Origin: Diogma glabrata | Taxonomy: Eukaryota > Arthropoda > Insecta > Diptera > Cylindrotomidae | Assembly: GCA_963693315.1 (NCBI GenBank) | Contig: OY856188.1 | Location: 159,320,193-159,384,192, forward strand | DNA: 64,000 nucleotides | Reading direction: 5' to 3' | In this document: one piece after another, positions 44,116 to 56,870 of the stretch | How positions within the stretch are numbered: position 1 is the stretch's first letter | Layout: each line of letters opens with the position of its first letter | Program-made: the position numbers and the translations under genes | The notes under the pieces: model-generated | Seen by the model: the letters and a program-made list of their open reading frames with translations, nothing else | Databases searched by the model: none | What the model was told of the DNA's origin: nothing

Positions 44116-46690
44116 TAGTTTAACGGCTCACAAAATCCTGAATTATTTATTAAATTATTAAATTTACTTTTATCGATTTTTTAACATGAAAACTATTTCA
44201 ATTTGTCTCGCAAGATGTAAGCAGTATCGAAACTGTCTGGCTGCTAAGAAAATATCTTCTGATAGTTTCCCAAGTAACATAAATAAAATTCAGTTTTTAT
44301 ACTATAAGGATAGTTTAATTTCAATTTTCAATTTACCAAAGTTTAAGGATCTGTGGCAGGGGGTTGCCACGATAGTAAGTGTCTGGCAATGAATGCCATG
44401 GTTTCTAATACTATCCCAAAGAATATATAAAAAAATTACCCTTTATACTTTTACGAAACTTTGGAGTAATTTTATTCCCCTTTGTGACGTGCTCCCTGTC
44501 AAAGCCACGATGATCCAAAGTTCATATGTCGCTAATCTTTCTTACCTGAGTAGAGGGTATTCGCAGAGAAACTTTCAGCTTTTATAAAATAACGAAGGTC
44601 TGGCCGTCGCGGGATCTTAGTCTATTAGAGTATATATAAATATATAGAGAAAACATAACTTTAAAATTGTATGAACACAGATACATAACAAATCGTGATC
44701 ACTGATATGTCATATTCAATTTCTCTTTTCGCCATTTGCATTTCTTTTTATTTACAACAACAAACTTTTTTATTAAATTATAAATTAAAAACAATTATAA
44801 ATGTAAAATCCTATAACATATTAAAAGTTTTCTTGATAGTTGTGTTAATTTTTATGAAAGAAAATAATAGAATGAAAATAATTACGGGATTAATTTAAAT
44901 TTATTGTGTTATTTCCAGTGATTTTTTAATAGTGAATGTTTTATAATGGACAAGCAATATTTTCTAACGACACGAACAAATATTTAAGTTATGTAAATAT
45001 TTCCAAAGTATGTTATGAAACTTGCTGACAAATTCTTTTCGCTATATGGACTATAATTTTTAATTTATAAAATAGCAAAAATTATACGTTTGGTTGATTA
45101 TAATAAAATCCAAAACGTATCCTAAACGTCAATCTTTGTTCATTTTTTTAAGCAGCATTAGTTTTAAACATTAGTTTTTAAACATTTTAAACATTAGTTT
45201 TAAACAGTCACTATTATTTTTTTGTGGTAAGTTTTTTTCTTATAGATTTAAAAGAAAATCGCAATAATTGTACAATTTTGAATCAAATGAAAAATTTACG
45301 CACGTCTCTATGGGTAGACATAACTCTTTCTCTCTGAGACAAATAAAGGAAAACAAACAAAAAAGCGATTCGACATAAGAGGAGTCACGTAGGGATTGCA
45401 ATACCGTGGTGTTTTATGGATCCCAGGACTACATGGCTCATAAATTTTAAATCCCGGGATGCCTGGGATCTAAAAAATCGTATATAGAAAAACCAACCTT
45501 TATTTTTTGATGCTGCAAAATCTGCTATCGTTTACAAATTCACACTCTGAACAGTTACAAAGCAAAGATATAATAATTTCTAGCACAAGCGCTTTAATTA
45601 AAACTACTTTCTTGATGCTTAAACAATCAGAGATGGTACTAAATTTAAAATTATTTTTAACAAATGAAGGAATTTTGCAGAACTCTGCGGCATTCGATTC
45701 GATGAAACAACACCAGAAGACAAAGATCTAGCAGAGTAACCAAGGTAGCTCAAAAGTATTTTATTTTTATTTCTAAGTCTATGCATTTAAATGCTTTTAA
45801 ATACATTTGTGTATAAAAATGTGTATGTTATGTTTTACGAAAAAAATCTTTCACTCAAAAAAATTTCACCAAAATCACAATTTACATTCACAATTTACAT
45901 CTAAAATATTGATGTACTTACAATTTACATTATTTTTTATTTCACCAAAACTACATTTACAACGACTTTAGTGTATGATTTTTGCAAAGGATTTATCAAA
46001 AAAAGATGTTTCACCAGTTTCGAAGAGGATTATTTTACAACAAATTTTGATTTGTTCTTAATTTGTTCAAATTTCTGTTTCACTAACTATAAATTTTTGT
46101 TGTAACTACAACCACAAATTTTGTTAATTGTTAATGTTTCGGTTTCACGAAAAATTGATGTATTAACAATAATGTTAAATTGTAATCACAATTCTACACC
46201 CGAAGAGACGTGTGTAAAATTGTGATTTTAGAATATATAAAATTTAACGTTAATTGATAGAGCATATATTTTAAATTTTAAGTTTTGATAAAGTTCTAGT
46301 GATTGCAAATAGTTTTAGGCTGGCCAAATTATTTGTGAGAATTTTTATAAATAACGGATTTAGGAGAAAAGGGGGTTTGCAAATTTGTTACGGTGGGAGC
46401 AAAGCATTTTTTGTGTCTTGATAGGTTTTGTTACGAAGATGCGGAAAGCGGTCAAAAAATGGTGTACAGTCACTTAGTTTGATTTTAAAACAAAAAAAAA
46501 GGTTATTGTAGTCCAATAAATTTTAATTTCGGTACAGTTTATTATCAAATTATCAAATCATCAAATATGAAAAATATTTTATCAAAGATGGGGTTATTAA
46601 TACAGTCGCCAAAACAAAAATAACTTGACATTTTCGGCGATTATGAAACCACAGTGTAAAAGACACATACGATATTGTAAAATCTACAGT
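44116..46690. other. Long gene-poor intergenic region
   Basis: 2.6 kb, AT-rich. Short ORFs (for example 44186-44587 and 45507-45731) show no known domain or coding bias. A region at 45860-46200 is rich in ACAATTTACA/TGTAAATTGT-type inverted motifs. No RNA gene seen. Confidence 0.4.
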
Positions 46691-46692
46691 AA

Positions 46693-46799
46693 GCAGCAAC
46701 CAAATTCTGTAACTGTGAAATGGCGGTGTTAAAAATTTCTTCATTTATTTTCAATTAAAAATTAATCTCTTCATCGCTTTACAGTTGCAGAATTTGGCT
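46693..46799. mobile_element. Short palindromic MITE (CCAAATTCTG type), copy A
   Basis: About 107 bp, left arm CAACCAAATTCTGTAACTGT and right arm ACAGTTGCAGAATTTGGCT. The same family lies at 47309-47417. Confidence 0.7.
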
Positions 46800-46924
46800 A
46801 TTGAACTATCATTTTTTCATATAATACCCTATATTAAGTAGTATTTAAAAGTATAATTTTATAGCTCACAACACTTAGAAATAAGTGAATCACAGTGATA
46901 TATGTTTTAGATGACCTTTATTGT

Positions 46925-47110
46925 TTTACTTCGGTTTTGAAAAAATTACTTCGGTTTTAAAAAAACCTAAGTATTACATTCATGAGCCAAAACTGAAATT
47001 CTTACCCCCACTTGTTTTGCAATTTCTCGACATTTTAGGACCTATTGATTCTAAAAGAGCAACAAAAAAAATGTATGACTGTCTGCCGACCGTCTTTCGG
47101 CCGTTTCCAC
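46925..47110 (-). mobile_element. Fragment of the array-carrying TIR element (inverted)
   Basis: ACTTCGGTTTT, then CCTAAGTATTACATTCATGA and CTCGACATTTTAGGACCT match the complement of the right end of the elements at 24902, 58846 and 60503. Only about 180 bp of the right end is present; ACTTCGG is duplicated at its start. Confidence 0.75.
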
Positions 47111-47308
47111 AAATATTTATTCCAAGTCAAAAGGAGCTAAATTTGACGACCAACAATTAATTAATAAGATTATATTTTTTTAAACGAAACCATAAAAAGA
47201 AATTATTTAAATTGGGAGCCAGCACCACCAGTCTTTGTATAATTTAGAATTAAGTTTAGAAATATTTGCTACAAACGTTTGATCTTTTAACTACCATTCT
47301 TATCGATC

Positions 47309-47417
47309 TGCGGCCAAATTCTGTTACTGTGATGTGATAAAGTGATAAATTTTCAATTGAAAAGAAATGAAGAAATGTTTAACACTTCGCCGCGTCACAG
47401 TTTCACAATTTGGCTGC
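47309..47417. mobile_element. Short palindromic MITE (CCAAATTCTG type), copy B
   Basis: About 109 bp, left arm CGGCCAAATTCTGTTACTGT, right arm ACAGTTTCACAATTTGGCTG. Pair of 46693-46799. Confidence 0.7.
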
Positions 47418-47689
47418 AGGATTGTTAAAAAATATATTTTAATATTTTTGTTTAGAAAGTTTTTCTTAAAATTTAAACTTTCGGTATTTTTCTTCCCTTC
47501 CTCGCGAATTTAATAGAACGAAAATTTAAAAAAAAAATTACAAAGATAGAAAATTTAATACATTTCCAACGCAAAAATTAGTGTGTGTGGTGTATCTAAC
47601 AACCATATGGGGGAGGGGTAGGAATGCAAAAAAGACAATAATATTTTTTACGTAAGTCTGTTTTTGTAGTTAATTTTAAAATTCAAACA

Positions 47690-47823
47690 TTAAAAAAACT
47701 CTTTTAAAGATGGTGCTATGGTCGAAGATAAATTGGAATTTAATTTATTTTTTTTTAAACCGTTTCATCTTGCGAACTTCAGTGGTTAAAATTTTTTGTT
47801 GATAAAAATTGTTGGAAACAATA
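47690..47823. repeat. Left flank of LTR element C: part of the 53.3-55.7 kb repeat block
   Basis: TTCAGTGGTTAAAATTTTTT, then GTTGATAAAAATTGTT matches 55233-55275 and continues across the LTR insertion at 53336. The block was thus split by element C. Confidence 0.75.
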
Positions 47824-48845
47824 TATAATCACTGGTTGTTGGCCCTGTTACGGTGCCACGTTATAATCACTGGACCTTTACTACTAATATAAAAAATAGA
47901 ATTTGCGCGGGATACAGCTTATCCCCACACGAATCTTGAGATTGGGAATCTCTCACTATTTTTTTTCCTAAATTTACTCTAACATTCTAAAAGGGATAAT
48001 TAAATTAAAATTAATATACATATTTATAGTAAATACCTTAAGTTATTTTTGTTGATTGATGTCATCAATATTCGGTTGTTCTAAGTTATTTCTTTGATTT
48101 TCCAATATCATTTCTTCCTTATGTTCTGTCAAATTGTAATATTTCCATATTCTTTTTGTCTTCAATTTTTCGTTTGTAATAAAACCTTATTTTTACTATT
48201 ATAGTAATTAATACTACAGCGAAAACGTTTGTAAATTTTATTTTAATTTAAATCGTATTCCATTAGTTTTTCACATCAATAACAAAATAATAATTTGTTT
48301 TTATAATTTTTGACACAATTTTTTTATAATCAATTCAATCTTTGGTTCACGTTTATAATAGAAACACTTTTGTTTGAACACATATGAGTTTTTAAAATTC
48401 AAATCAATTAAACTTGAATATGATATATTAAACACAGCAAATTATTTTAATATTTATTTATTTATTCGCTATTTTTACTTACGGACGTTTTCTTACAATT
48501 TTATTGTTTTGAAGCAGAAAATGGAATGAATAATAATTTTTTCCAAATTAAAAATTGCAAAAATGTGATTTTGCTTTTGACCTCTTCTAATCAATCGTGT
48601 AATATTCGAAATTCAGCAAATGATTAACAACGACGTCTGTTCATTAGCATTGGAAATAAAAATTTAGTACGTTCGTTTGCTTTTTATAGTATATTCAAAA
48701 TTTAACTAGCAGTTAAGTTTTAGAAAATTTTAAAATTATTAATAATGTAAAAATGAACGGAAACTAATGAAATGCATTTTTATTGAATTGAAAACGAAGA
48801 TGAATTTGGTTTTATTATTGTTCTGCGATTATTGCGATCGTTACA
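47824..48845 (-). repeat. LTR of element C (3' LTR)
   Basis: 1022 bp. The minus strand begins TGTAACGATCGC and ends in GTGATTATA. No differences from the other LTR were seen. A shorter reading starting at TGTTGGCCC (47837) would give TG...CA ends but no target duplication. Confidence 0.85.
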
Positions 48846-49193
48846 CCATGAATTCAAGGTAGAAACCAAGATTTCTACTCTTGAAATCACAAAAACGTCG
48901 CCATCCCTTCCATGACAGAAAACCACCGAACTACTTCCACTTATTAAACTGTATCTGGGATCGAGATACCCACAGTCACCGGCGTCAAGACCGATGACCG
49001 GTTCCAACACTCATGAAGTCCTTAAGAACTTCACTGAGTATTGAGACCGACCATCCATCCGAACGTCAGCAACATGGACACCCCGATACAACCAGTAAGT
49101 ATGACCTGAAGATGTGAACCCCAGAGACTCAATTTGCAGTTCGCTGGGTTCCAATCCATAAAATGGATGGTCAATGTCTATTTGACTTGACAT
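48780..49193 (-). CDS. Unrecognised ORF of LTR element C, interrupted by one TGA
   Basis: The frame starts MSSQIDIDHPFYGLEPSELQ and runs 60 residues to a TGA at 49011-49013. It continues in the same frame for 76 residues (VLEPVIGLDAGDCGYLDPRY, SVVFCHGRDGDVFVISRVEI) into the LTR. Composition (Gly, Asp, Val, Tyr) is unlike random AT-rich DNA here, so it may be a remnant coding sequence. One stop codon could be decay or readthrough. Product unknown. It sits at the 3' end of the element, where an accessory or envelope-like gene would lie, but nothing supports that role. Confidence 0.4.
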
Positions 49194-52100
49194 TTTGATG
49201 GTAAAATTTATAGAATCCAGAATTCACAATAACAAATAACAATAATAAAACCAATCTCAACAAAAAAAATGTAGCTAGTATGCTGTAAAAGTGAAAACAA
49301 TAAAAAGCGCAAAACGACAAAAACCAACGAACGCCCCAAAAAAACAGAAAATTTTTGTAAAAAAAACAAACTTCGTAAAGGAACCAAAGGAAAGATCGTC
49401 GTAGCTAATCCTTGCTGAATCTGTACAAAAATTCCTAAGATATTGTATATGTAAAAATATAATTTATTTATTTTAATTTCAGATCTGCTGAAATTTCAGA
49501 AATAATTATATACCTAAAATTATTTATTGACGATAGCACCCCTAAAAATATTTATTTATTTTTTTAAAAAAATTGAAAAATAAAAAATATTCAAAAGAAT
49601 GTTTATTTATCGGATGCACCGTCTTAACTTTGAAATATTTATTTATTTTTTAAAAAAAATAAAAATATTTATTTATATCTTGATGTCTTGCTTATTAAGA
49701 AAATTTATTTATTTAGCTACCTAAAATTAGCTTAAATTTAAAAAAATTTATTTATTGAATAAAAATTGTTTATTTAGTTTTTTTGAAAAATTTGTTTGAT
49801 TTATTTTATTTTTATTTAATAATATAAGAGATTCCCAAAATCGAGATTCGTCTGGAGACAATTTAAAAAGTAAGTATGGTTACAATATCCATATTGTTTA
49901 AATTTAAAATATCGCGTTCGCGAGCCCACTCCAACAATGCATGTGAGAACCTACTGGAAAAGCCCCTAACGACCAGATTCTACAGAACAGATTCTCCCCA
50001 ACCTAATAAAAACAATCACAACTGTCACGATTAGACACTTGGTCCATTTCTACTGACCCAGTTGTGCTTGTTTAACCTACAAATAAATTACACCTAAACC
50101 TAATGCGAAAGTTGAAGAACGCTCCCGAGCACCAGACTTCAAATCTTAAACTCTATGAAAAACTGATCTATTGAAAAGCTAAATGGAAAAGTGGAAAAGT
50201 TTTTGAATTTGTATGAGGTGAAGCCTCTGATCCTGAAAGCAAAGTACAATTGGTTCTTCTCTTCATTACACCGAAGAAGCCTCTGAGCAAAGAATGGTAC
50301 TACTGGTTTGAACCTAAGTACAAACACAGCAACACCACTCCTCGTCCCTGAGAACTTCCTCGCTGAATGAAGAGAAGAAACCAATGTTCTTCGATCGCAT
50401 AACCCCGATGGTCATAGGCGATCTAAGAACGACATCAATGTTAAGGGGATAAGCCCCATGGATGGCTTGTTAGGCCTACCGCTGAGAAAGTGAATCAATA
50501 AACCTAAATACTATATAACTTATCCATAATCTAAATAATTTCTTATTTAAAAATGCTAAATCGAAACATGAAATACATAATATGTGTTAATAAAGTTTTA
50601 CATGAAATTAATTAAATTTAATCTTCAGACTAAATAATAAATTGGTAATTTAAAAAAAAAAATTACGATTATTTTAAATTCAAAACTAAGCTTACTAATT
50701 TTTAAGTTATTAACTCTAATATATTTGTTCAGGTCAAATTTTTCGCTTTACTTATTGTATTCAAAACAACCAACAAAAATAAGTGTTAGCTAAAAATAAT
50801 TACTTCCATACCCATCCCACTTTTTAAATTAATCGCAATAAAAATAATTTTAAAAATGGTAACTAAAATGGACTCATACGAGATATGTATACCTACGTCA
50901 GCGGATCAATATGATGACAAATGTAGAGATATTGATTTGGATCCGCTCACTCTATAAAGTTGATGGGAATTAATTATTTTCAATTGTACTTCCATAAACA
51001 TAGACCAATAATACTTTGAAAGTAGTGACGAAAGATTTAAACTTATACAAAACTGTTGAAAAGCCGTTTGGTCAATGTTAACCTTTATTACGTCAATAAC
51101 ATCCTAAAACTCCCAAAAACATGACTTAACCACAAAAAATTCTTTCGCCAAACGAATTGTGTTGCAATAGGAAACCTACCTAGACTTTCAGGTTTGACAT
51201 AAATTATTTTGTATATATATATGAGATACACAAAATAATTCATGTACAAATCATAAAATCTAATAAGGCGTACTGCAATAGAAGTCGTTTTGGCCAAAAA
51301 TGAACATTATATTAGCCAAAATAAAAATATTTCAACATTTCCGTACAAGTTCAAAAGTTTATAGAACTGTAATGAGACATGTTCTATTGACATCCATTCT
51401 ATAGTGTGAATAATACATAAATCAATACCTCGGAATTGTACCTCACATTAAACCAATGACGAATATGGGGATCGCGTATGAGTGCATTGAAAAAAGCCAG
51501 CTAAACACTTACTAAATCTAACCATAATCAAAAAAACATACAATTAATTTCATATACAAACCAATTGCATCATCCAAAAATATGTACAATATATAAACAA
51601 TTATATGTACAATATGTACATGGTAGCATAAAAAAATTTCAAAAAAAACTGCTTCCCCAAAACGGTTTTCTTTTTTCCAAATAAAAAAACAATTAGTATT
51701 ACTAAAAGCAAATGACAGCACAAAAAACAATCTCCAAAAAAAATTGCTGTCCCAAAACGGTTTTTTTCAAAATTAAAAAAATAATTTCCTAATCAAAACC
51801 AAAACGAAACCAATAACTGGTTTATTTCAAGATAAACAAAAAGCTGATTGACAACCACGCCCAAACCGGTTGCCACCACCCTATTACCAAAAAAAACCAC
51901 AACTGGTTTATCCTAAAACTTACAAAGAGAAACGCGGAATTCTTTAAATTTTTGAAAATATAAATTTAGAGTACTTATGATAAATATACACATGAACACC
52001 CTAGAAACTAAACCTTTATTTTTTTCCTCTAGCTTTTTAACAAAATTTAGCTAAATAAACCGACGCGAAAAATAAACTATATATAGATATTAATTAATCT

Positions 52101-52260
52101 GAATTGAAATAATCAATCAATATATAAATATATAAATATAATAATATAAAATGTTCCACAAAAAAAAGTTTTTTTCAAAAAAAAAACCGGCTTGCCAACG
52201 CCCAAACTGGAAAATATTTTCCCACCAAATAATATAACTGTAATTAAGCTAACGGGTCCC
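49194..52260 (-). other. Non-coding interior of LTR element C
   Basis: About 3.1 kb of AT-rich sequence with no substantial ORF on either strand. 49460-49820 is rich in ATTTATTTAT. 51530-51900 has repeated CCCAAAACGGTTTTCT- and AAACCGGTTG-like segments, a degenerate tandem repeat. Confidence 0.55.
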
Positions 52261-52261
52261 T

Positions 52262-52352
52262 TTTTGTTCGGCGCTACGTTATAAGAACGTCCCTGTTTCG
52301 GCGCCACGTTATAATCACTGGTTGTTGGCCCTGTTACGGTGCCACGTTATAA
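52262..52352 (-). promoter_or_regulatory. Primer binding site of element C and its tandem copies
   Basis: On the minus strand TTATAACGTGGCGCCGAAAC (primer site TGGCGCCGAAACAGGG at 52306-52291) lies between two related copies: TTATAACGTGGCACCGTAAC inside the LTR end (52352-52330) and TTATAACGTAGCGCCGAACA (52285-52262). The middle copy is best placed for use. Confidence 0.75.
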
Positions 52353-53331
52353 TCACTGGACCTTTACTACTAATATAAAAAATAGAATTTGCGCGGGATA
52401 CAGCTTATCCCCACACGAATCTTGAGATTGGGAATCTCTCACTATTTTTTTTCCTAAATTTACTCTAACATTCTAAAAGGGATAATTAAATTAAAATTAA
52501 TATACATATTTATAGTAAATACCTTAAGTTATTTTTGTTGATTGATGTCATCAATATTCGGTTGTTCTAAGTTATTTCTTTGATTTTCCAATATCATTTC
52601 TTCCTTATGTTCTGTCAAATTGTAATATTTCCATATTCTTTTTGTCTTCAATTTTTCGTTTGTAATAAAACCTTATTTTTACTATTATAGTAATTAATAC
52701 TACAGCGAAAACGTTTGTAAATTTTATTTTAATTTAAATCGTATTCCATTAGTTTTTCACATCAATAACAAAATAATAATTTGTTTTTATAATTTTTGAC
52801 ACAATTTTTTTATAATCAATTCAATCTTTGGTTCACGTTTATAATAGAAACACTTTTGTTTGAACACATATGAGTTTTTAAAATTCAAATCAATTAAACT
52901 TGAATATGATATATTAAACACAGCAAATTATTTTAATATTTATTTATTTATTCGCTATTTTTACTTACGGACGTTTTCTTACAATTTTATTGTTTTGAAG
53001 CAGAAAATGGAATGAATAATAATTTTTTCCAAATTAAAAATTGCAAAAATGTGATTTTGCTTTTGACCTCTTCTAATCAATCGTGTAATATTCGAAATTC
53101 AGCAAATGATTAACAACGACGTCTGTTCATTAGCATTGGAAATAAAAATTTAGTACGTTCGTTTGCTTTTTATAGTATATTCAAAATTTAACTAGCAGTT
53201 AAGTTTTAGAAAATTTTAAAATTATTAATAATGTAAAAATGAACGGAAACTAATGAAATGCATTTTTATTGAATTGAAAACGAAGATGAATTTGGTTTTA
53301 TTATTGTTCTGCGATTATTGCGATCGTTACA
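52310..53331 (-). repeat. LTR of element C (5' LTR)
   Basis: 1022 bp, apparently identical to the left LTR, followed by AATA. Confidence 0.85.
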
Positions 53332-53335
53332 AATA

Positions 53336-55750
53336 ATGAACAATTGTGGAGGTCTACACAAAAACGCTACATTTCCATTTTCTTTAAAATATAAATTGTG
53401 TACTTAGATCGGCTCCAATTTCTGAATTCGATCGAAAACTCAAAAATTTATCTATGCTTAAATTAGAACTGTTTTTCCTCTTTGTAGACTAGAGTTTGCT
53501 TTAGACATAATGTTATCAGTGTAATGACATAATCAAATTTTCTTGAACTGCGTTGGAAAAATGTAATAATGGAAATGTAGCTTTTGGTGTGGACCTCCTC
53601 AATTAGAATTTTAGTCGGACTAAAAATCTTTAAAATTAAATTTCTCAGGAACACGAATTAACATCTATTTGTAAATTTGATATATTTCAAAGTAAGGATA
53701 GAATTGTTTAAAAAAGAATAAATTAAATTCAAATAGATCTTCAACCCTAGCGCCATCTTTAAAATAGTTTTTTTTGAATTTAAGTTTTAAAGTTAATTAC
53801 AAAAACACTTAATTAATTTTTTTCAAACGATTTACAGATCACTTATCAATCAAAAACAAATTTTTGATGACATCGGTACAGCCATTCTTGGGCAATTTAA
53901 TTTCAAATTTACATCGTATTGACAGAATTAACATTTTTCATGCATGTTGGGGTGCCCCCTATGCTCAAACTATGCACCATAATACTTAAATATCAAATTT
54001 CAGAAAGATCAAAAAAGATCATGTTTAAATTTTGAGTAGATCTCGTTTTTCATCAGCTTTTGAAATATGTATTTAAAAAATATGGCCTCACTTAGTTCCA
54101 AACGAAATGCATGTTCCAAAAAAAATCACACTTATAGAAATGGTAATAATGAAAAATGTGAACGAAAAATATAGCTATATGTGTCCAGTTGGTATTCATA
54201 ATTGTATGCTTGCGGAATGAGAGTTTTTCCTAGTCATGTAAGGTACCAATTACAAATATATTTAACTCAAGTTACATAATATTTTTCGTGCAATTTCAAA
54301 TTTGCTTTGATCTCAAAATAATTCAGGTGGTAGAAAAACAAACAAGTTTGAATAATTTGACTGACACCATCAACATTCAAAAAAGTTCATTACGTCTTTT
54401 TTTCATATGCAAGAGTCTCTGAGTTGCAGACTTGCCACAGTGGATTAACTGTGCTGCACTCACAATATTATATCTAAATTTATTAGTTTGCAACAAAAAT
54501 CACCTTAAAATTCTAAAGTTTTTGATTTATCTATTTTCAACTGGTGATAATAGTTTTTACTATTGAATTAATTAATTGCATTGCATTGTATTAAACTTTA
54601 ATTAACTTACTATTGTTGACTTTTTTGATGTTTACCACACTATACTTTTCACACCTTTATTGTCTTTTTCGCAATCAGTACATGATAAAAAACGAGATTT
54701 ACGCAGGTGAAAAGTCGAGATTTGAACTTGACCATTTTTGATTTTTCTGAAACTTGGCACATAAGTAGTATGGACAAAATAAAAAATACAACTTATTTTA
54801 TAATTTTTTTAAAGTGCATAGTGTGAGCATAGGGGGCACCCCAACATGCATGAAAGATGAAAATTCTGGCATGTAACTTTGAAATTAAATTGCTCAAAAA
54901 CGGCTATACCGATTTTTTTTTTTGAAAATAGTGTTATCCTTACTCTAAAATATATCAAATTTACAAAGAGGTGTTAATTTTTGTTCTTGAGATATTTAAT
55001 TATTTTAATGATTTTTAGTACGACTAAAATTCTAATTTTTCATCATTTTTTCAAACAACTTCCATTAACATAAAATTTTAAATTCGATTAAATTTTAACT
55101 TTTTTTTTAGAAGTAGTTCTATCTCTACTTTAAAATATATCAAATTTACAAAGAGGCGTTAATTCGTGCTCTTGAGATATTTAATTTTAAAGATTTTTGG
55201 TCCAACTAAAATTCGAATTTTTCATCATTTATTCGAACTTCAGTGGTTAAAATTTTTTGTTGATACAAATTGTTCAAAAAATAATGAACAATTAGGATTT
55301 TAAACGGACTAAACATCTCCAAAACTAAATATCTCGGAAACATGAATTAGCGCTTCTTTGTAAATTTGATATATTTTAGAGTAAGGATAAAACTATTTTC
55401 AGACAAAAAATTTTTTAAATTCCAATTGATCTTCGACCCTAGCGCCATCTTTAAAGAAGTTTTTTTTAATATTTTTATTTAAAAATTAATTACAAAAAAA
55501 ATATTTAATTTTTTTTTTCAAACGACTAACTAATCATCTATCAAACAAAGAAAAGTTTTATGAAATCGGTATAGCCGTGCTTGAGCAATGTTGGGGTGTC
55601 CCCTATGCTCAAACTATGCACTTTAAAAAAATTCTAAAATATGTAACATTTTTTATTTTGTCCATACTACTTGTATGCCAAGTTTCAGGAAAATCAAAAA
55701 TGGTCAAGTTTCACAACTCGGTCTAGAACACGTTTTTCTTCACATGGACT
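53336..55750. repeat. Diverged repeat block with direct and inverted copies
   Basis: A unit of about 450 bp containing GACCCTAGCGCCATCTTTAA and CTATGCTCAAACTATGCAC appears at 53590-54055 (plus) and 55280-55740 (plus). It occurs in reverse at 54660-55060, and in part at 55060-55230. The block also contains the uninterrupted form of the element C target (55270). No ORF. Possibly an old foldback transposon family. Confidence 0.7.
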
Positions 55751-56499
55751 ACAGAAGCGAGTTTTATTCAATTTCACTCGCCCTTTTTTATTTTATGAAA
55801 AATAAGAAACATTTTCCAAACACAGTTTATTTTGTTCCTAATTATATTTATTTTTATAATTTTTTCCTTCCGAAATTCATAATTTTAGTTAAACTGATAA
55901 AATTGTAATTACAATTGATCAAAATTTTTGGTGAAACGCTGTTTTACAAAAATTGTAATCACAAATTTTTAATTGTAAATTTTAATTCGTAATTTTGTTT
56001 TACCTCTGTTTCGTTTTATTTTTACTTTATTTTAATCTATTTACGCTTGTAGGTGTTTATATAATGTATAATGCAAATTCAATTATTTATATGCATACAT
56101 CTATCTTGTGTTTGTGTTGTGACTTCAATGAATTATGATTTCTGTGTTAAAGGCCATTAAGCTTATTAAATTATAGAAAATAAAAAACGGTTATGTTATT
56201 TAATTAAAGTATTCTTTTTAATGACCGCACACTTGAAACATGATTTGTTCTAGCATCCGGACTGACTCCCTACGATTTCGATGAAATTTTATACACAGAT
56301 AACCAATGACGAAATAAAAATACCATTTCTTTCGAAAAATGAAATTTCGCTCTAGGAATGACACAGGGTGGCGGTAAAGTTTTAGGGGTTTGCGAAACAT
56401 GAGTTTCTTTGAATGTCGATTGCTAACGATTGACTAAACCGATTTAAGTCATTTATAGCTTATTGGAATTGATAGGACTCATCATTAGTAAGTTAGTAA
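55751..56499. other. Intergenic sequence
   Basis: AT-rich. The short ORFs show no domain. TGTAATTACAATTGATC- and AATTGTAATCACAAATT-type segments resemble those at 45900-46200. Confidence 0.35.
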
Positions 56500-56870
56500 G
56501 ACTTGAGTTTTTGCCAGTGAAATCAAGGCAATTTAGAATATTCACGTAAGCTCCACTCCCTATGTGAGAACAGTATTCCATGCAGTGACGTATAAAAGAT
56601 TTAAAAACTAGAAGAAGCTGTTCACTGTTGAAAAACTCACAACATCGCCCTAAAAATCATAACGTTTAAAAATATGATCATTCCACTTAATATTATTTAC
56701 AATCTTAACTCCTAGTAGAAGTCTGACAGACTCATTCACGATTAGATCTTTGAGACCAAACGTTAATGAAAAAGGTTTAGGTGTCATAAGTCTATAGAAA
56801 TATATGACAAACCTGTATTTTGTTTGTATTGAATTCAACACTGTTAGCAATACCCTAATCCATAACTTTT
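56500..56870 (-). pseudogene. Fragment of a non-LTR reverse transcriptase
   Basis: Minus strand: FGLKDLIVNESVRLLLGVKI, then NNIKWNDHIFK (the LLGV strand of the thumb). After a frameshift near 56650 it reads FFNSEQLLLVFKSFIRHCME, then YCSHIGSGAYVNILNCLD. The CMEYCSHI motif is shared with 31620-31765. Frameshifted and without a catalytic core. Confidence 0.75.

Larger units (their letters stand above)
47824..53331 (-). mobile_element. LTR element C, large and almost non-coding, minus strand
   Basis: 5508 bp with two 1022-bp LTRs that appear identical. The target duplication AATA (47820-47823 and 53332-53335) is confirmed by an uninterrupted paralogous site near 55270. Minus orientation is set by a lysine-tRNA-type primer site TGGCGCCGAAACAGGG (52291-52306) next to the right LTR. 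No polypurine tract was found by the left LTR. The 3464-bp interior has no recognisable gag, protease, polymerase or integrase; its only notable ORF is at 48780-49193. It is comparable to the LARD class of non-autonomous elements. Confidence 0.85.

Noticed and set aside
44186..44587. Two adjacent ORFs as a possible gene
   Set aside because: No recognisable domain, no consistent splice sites joining them, and inverted GGCAGGGGGTTGCCACGAT-type segments suggest repeat-derived sequence.
47837..48845. LTR C boundaries at TGTTGGCCC giving TG...CA ends
   Set aside because: Homology between the two LTRs extends 13 bp further out to TATAATCACTGG, and only the longer limit gives the AATA duplication confirmed by the uninterrupted site.
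52113..52307. 64-codon minus-strand ORF starting MAPKQGRSYNVAP
   Set aside because: It covers the tandem primer-site copies of element C and has no protein similarity.
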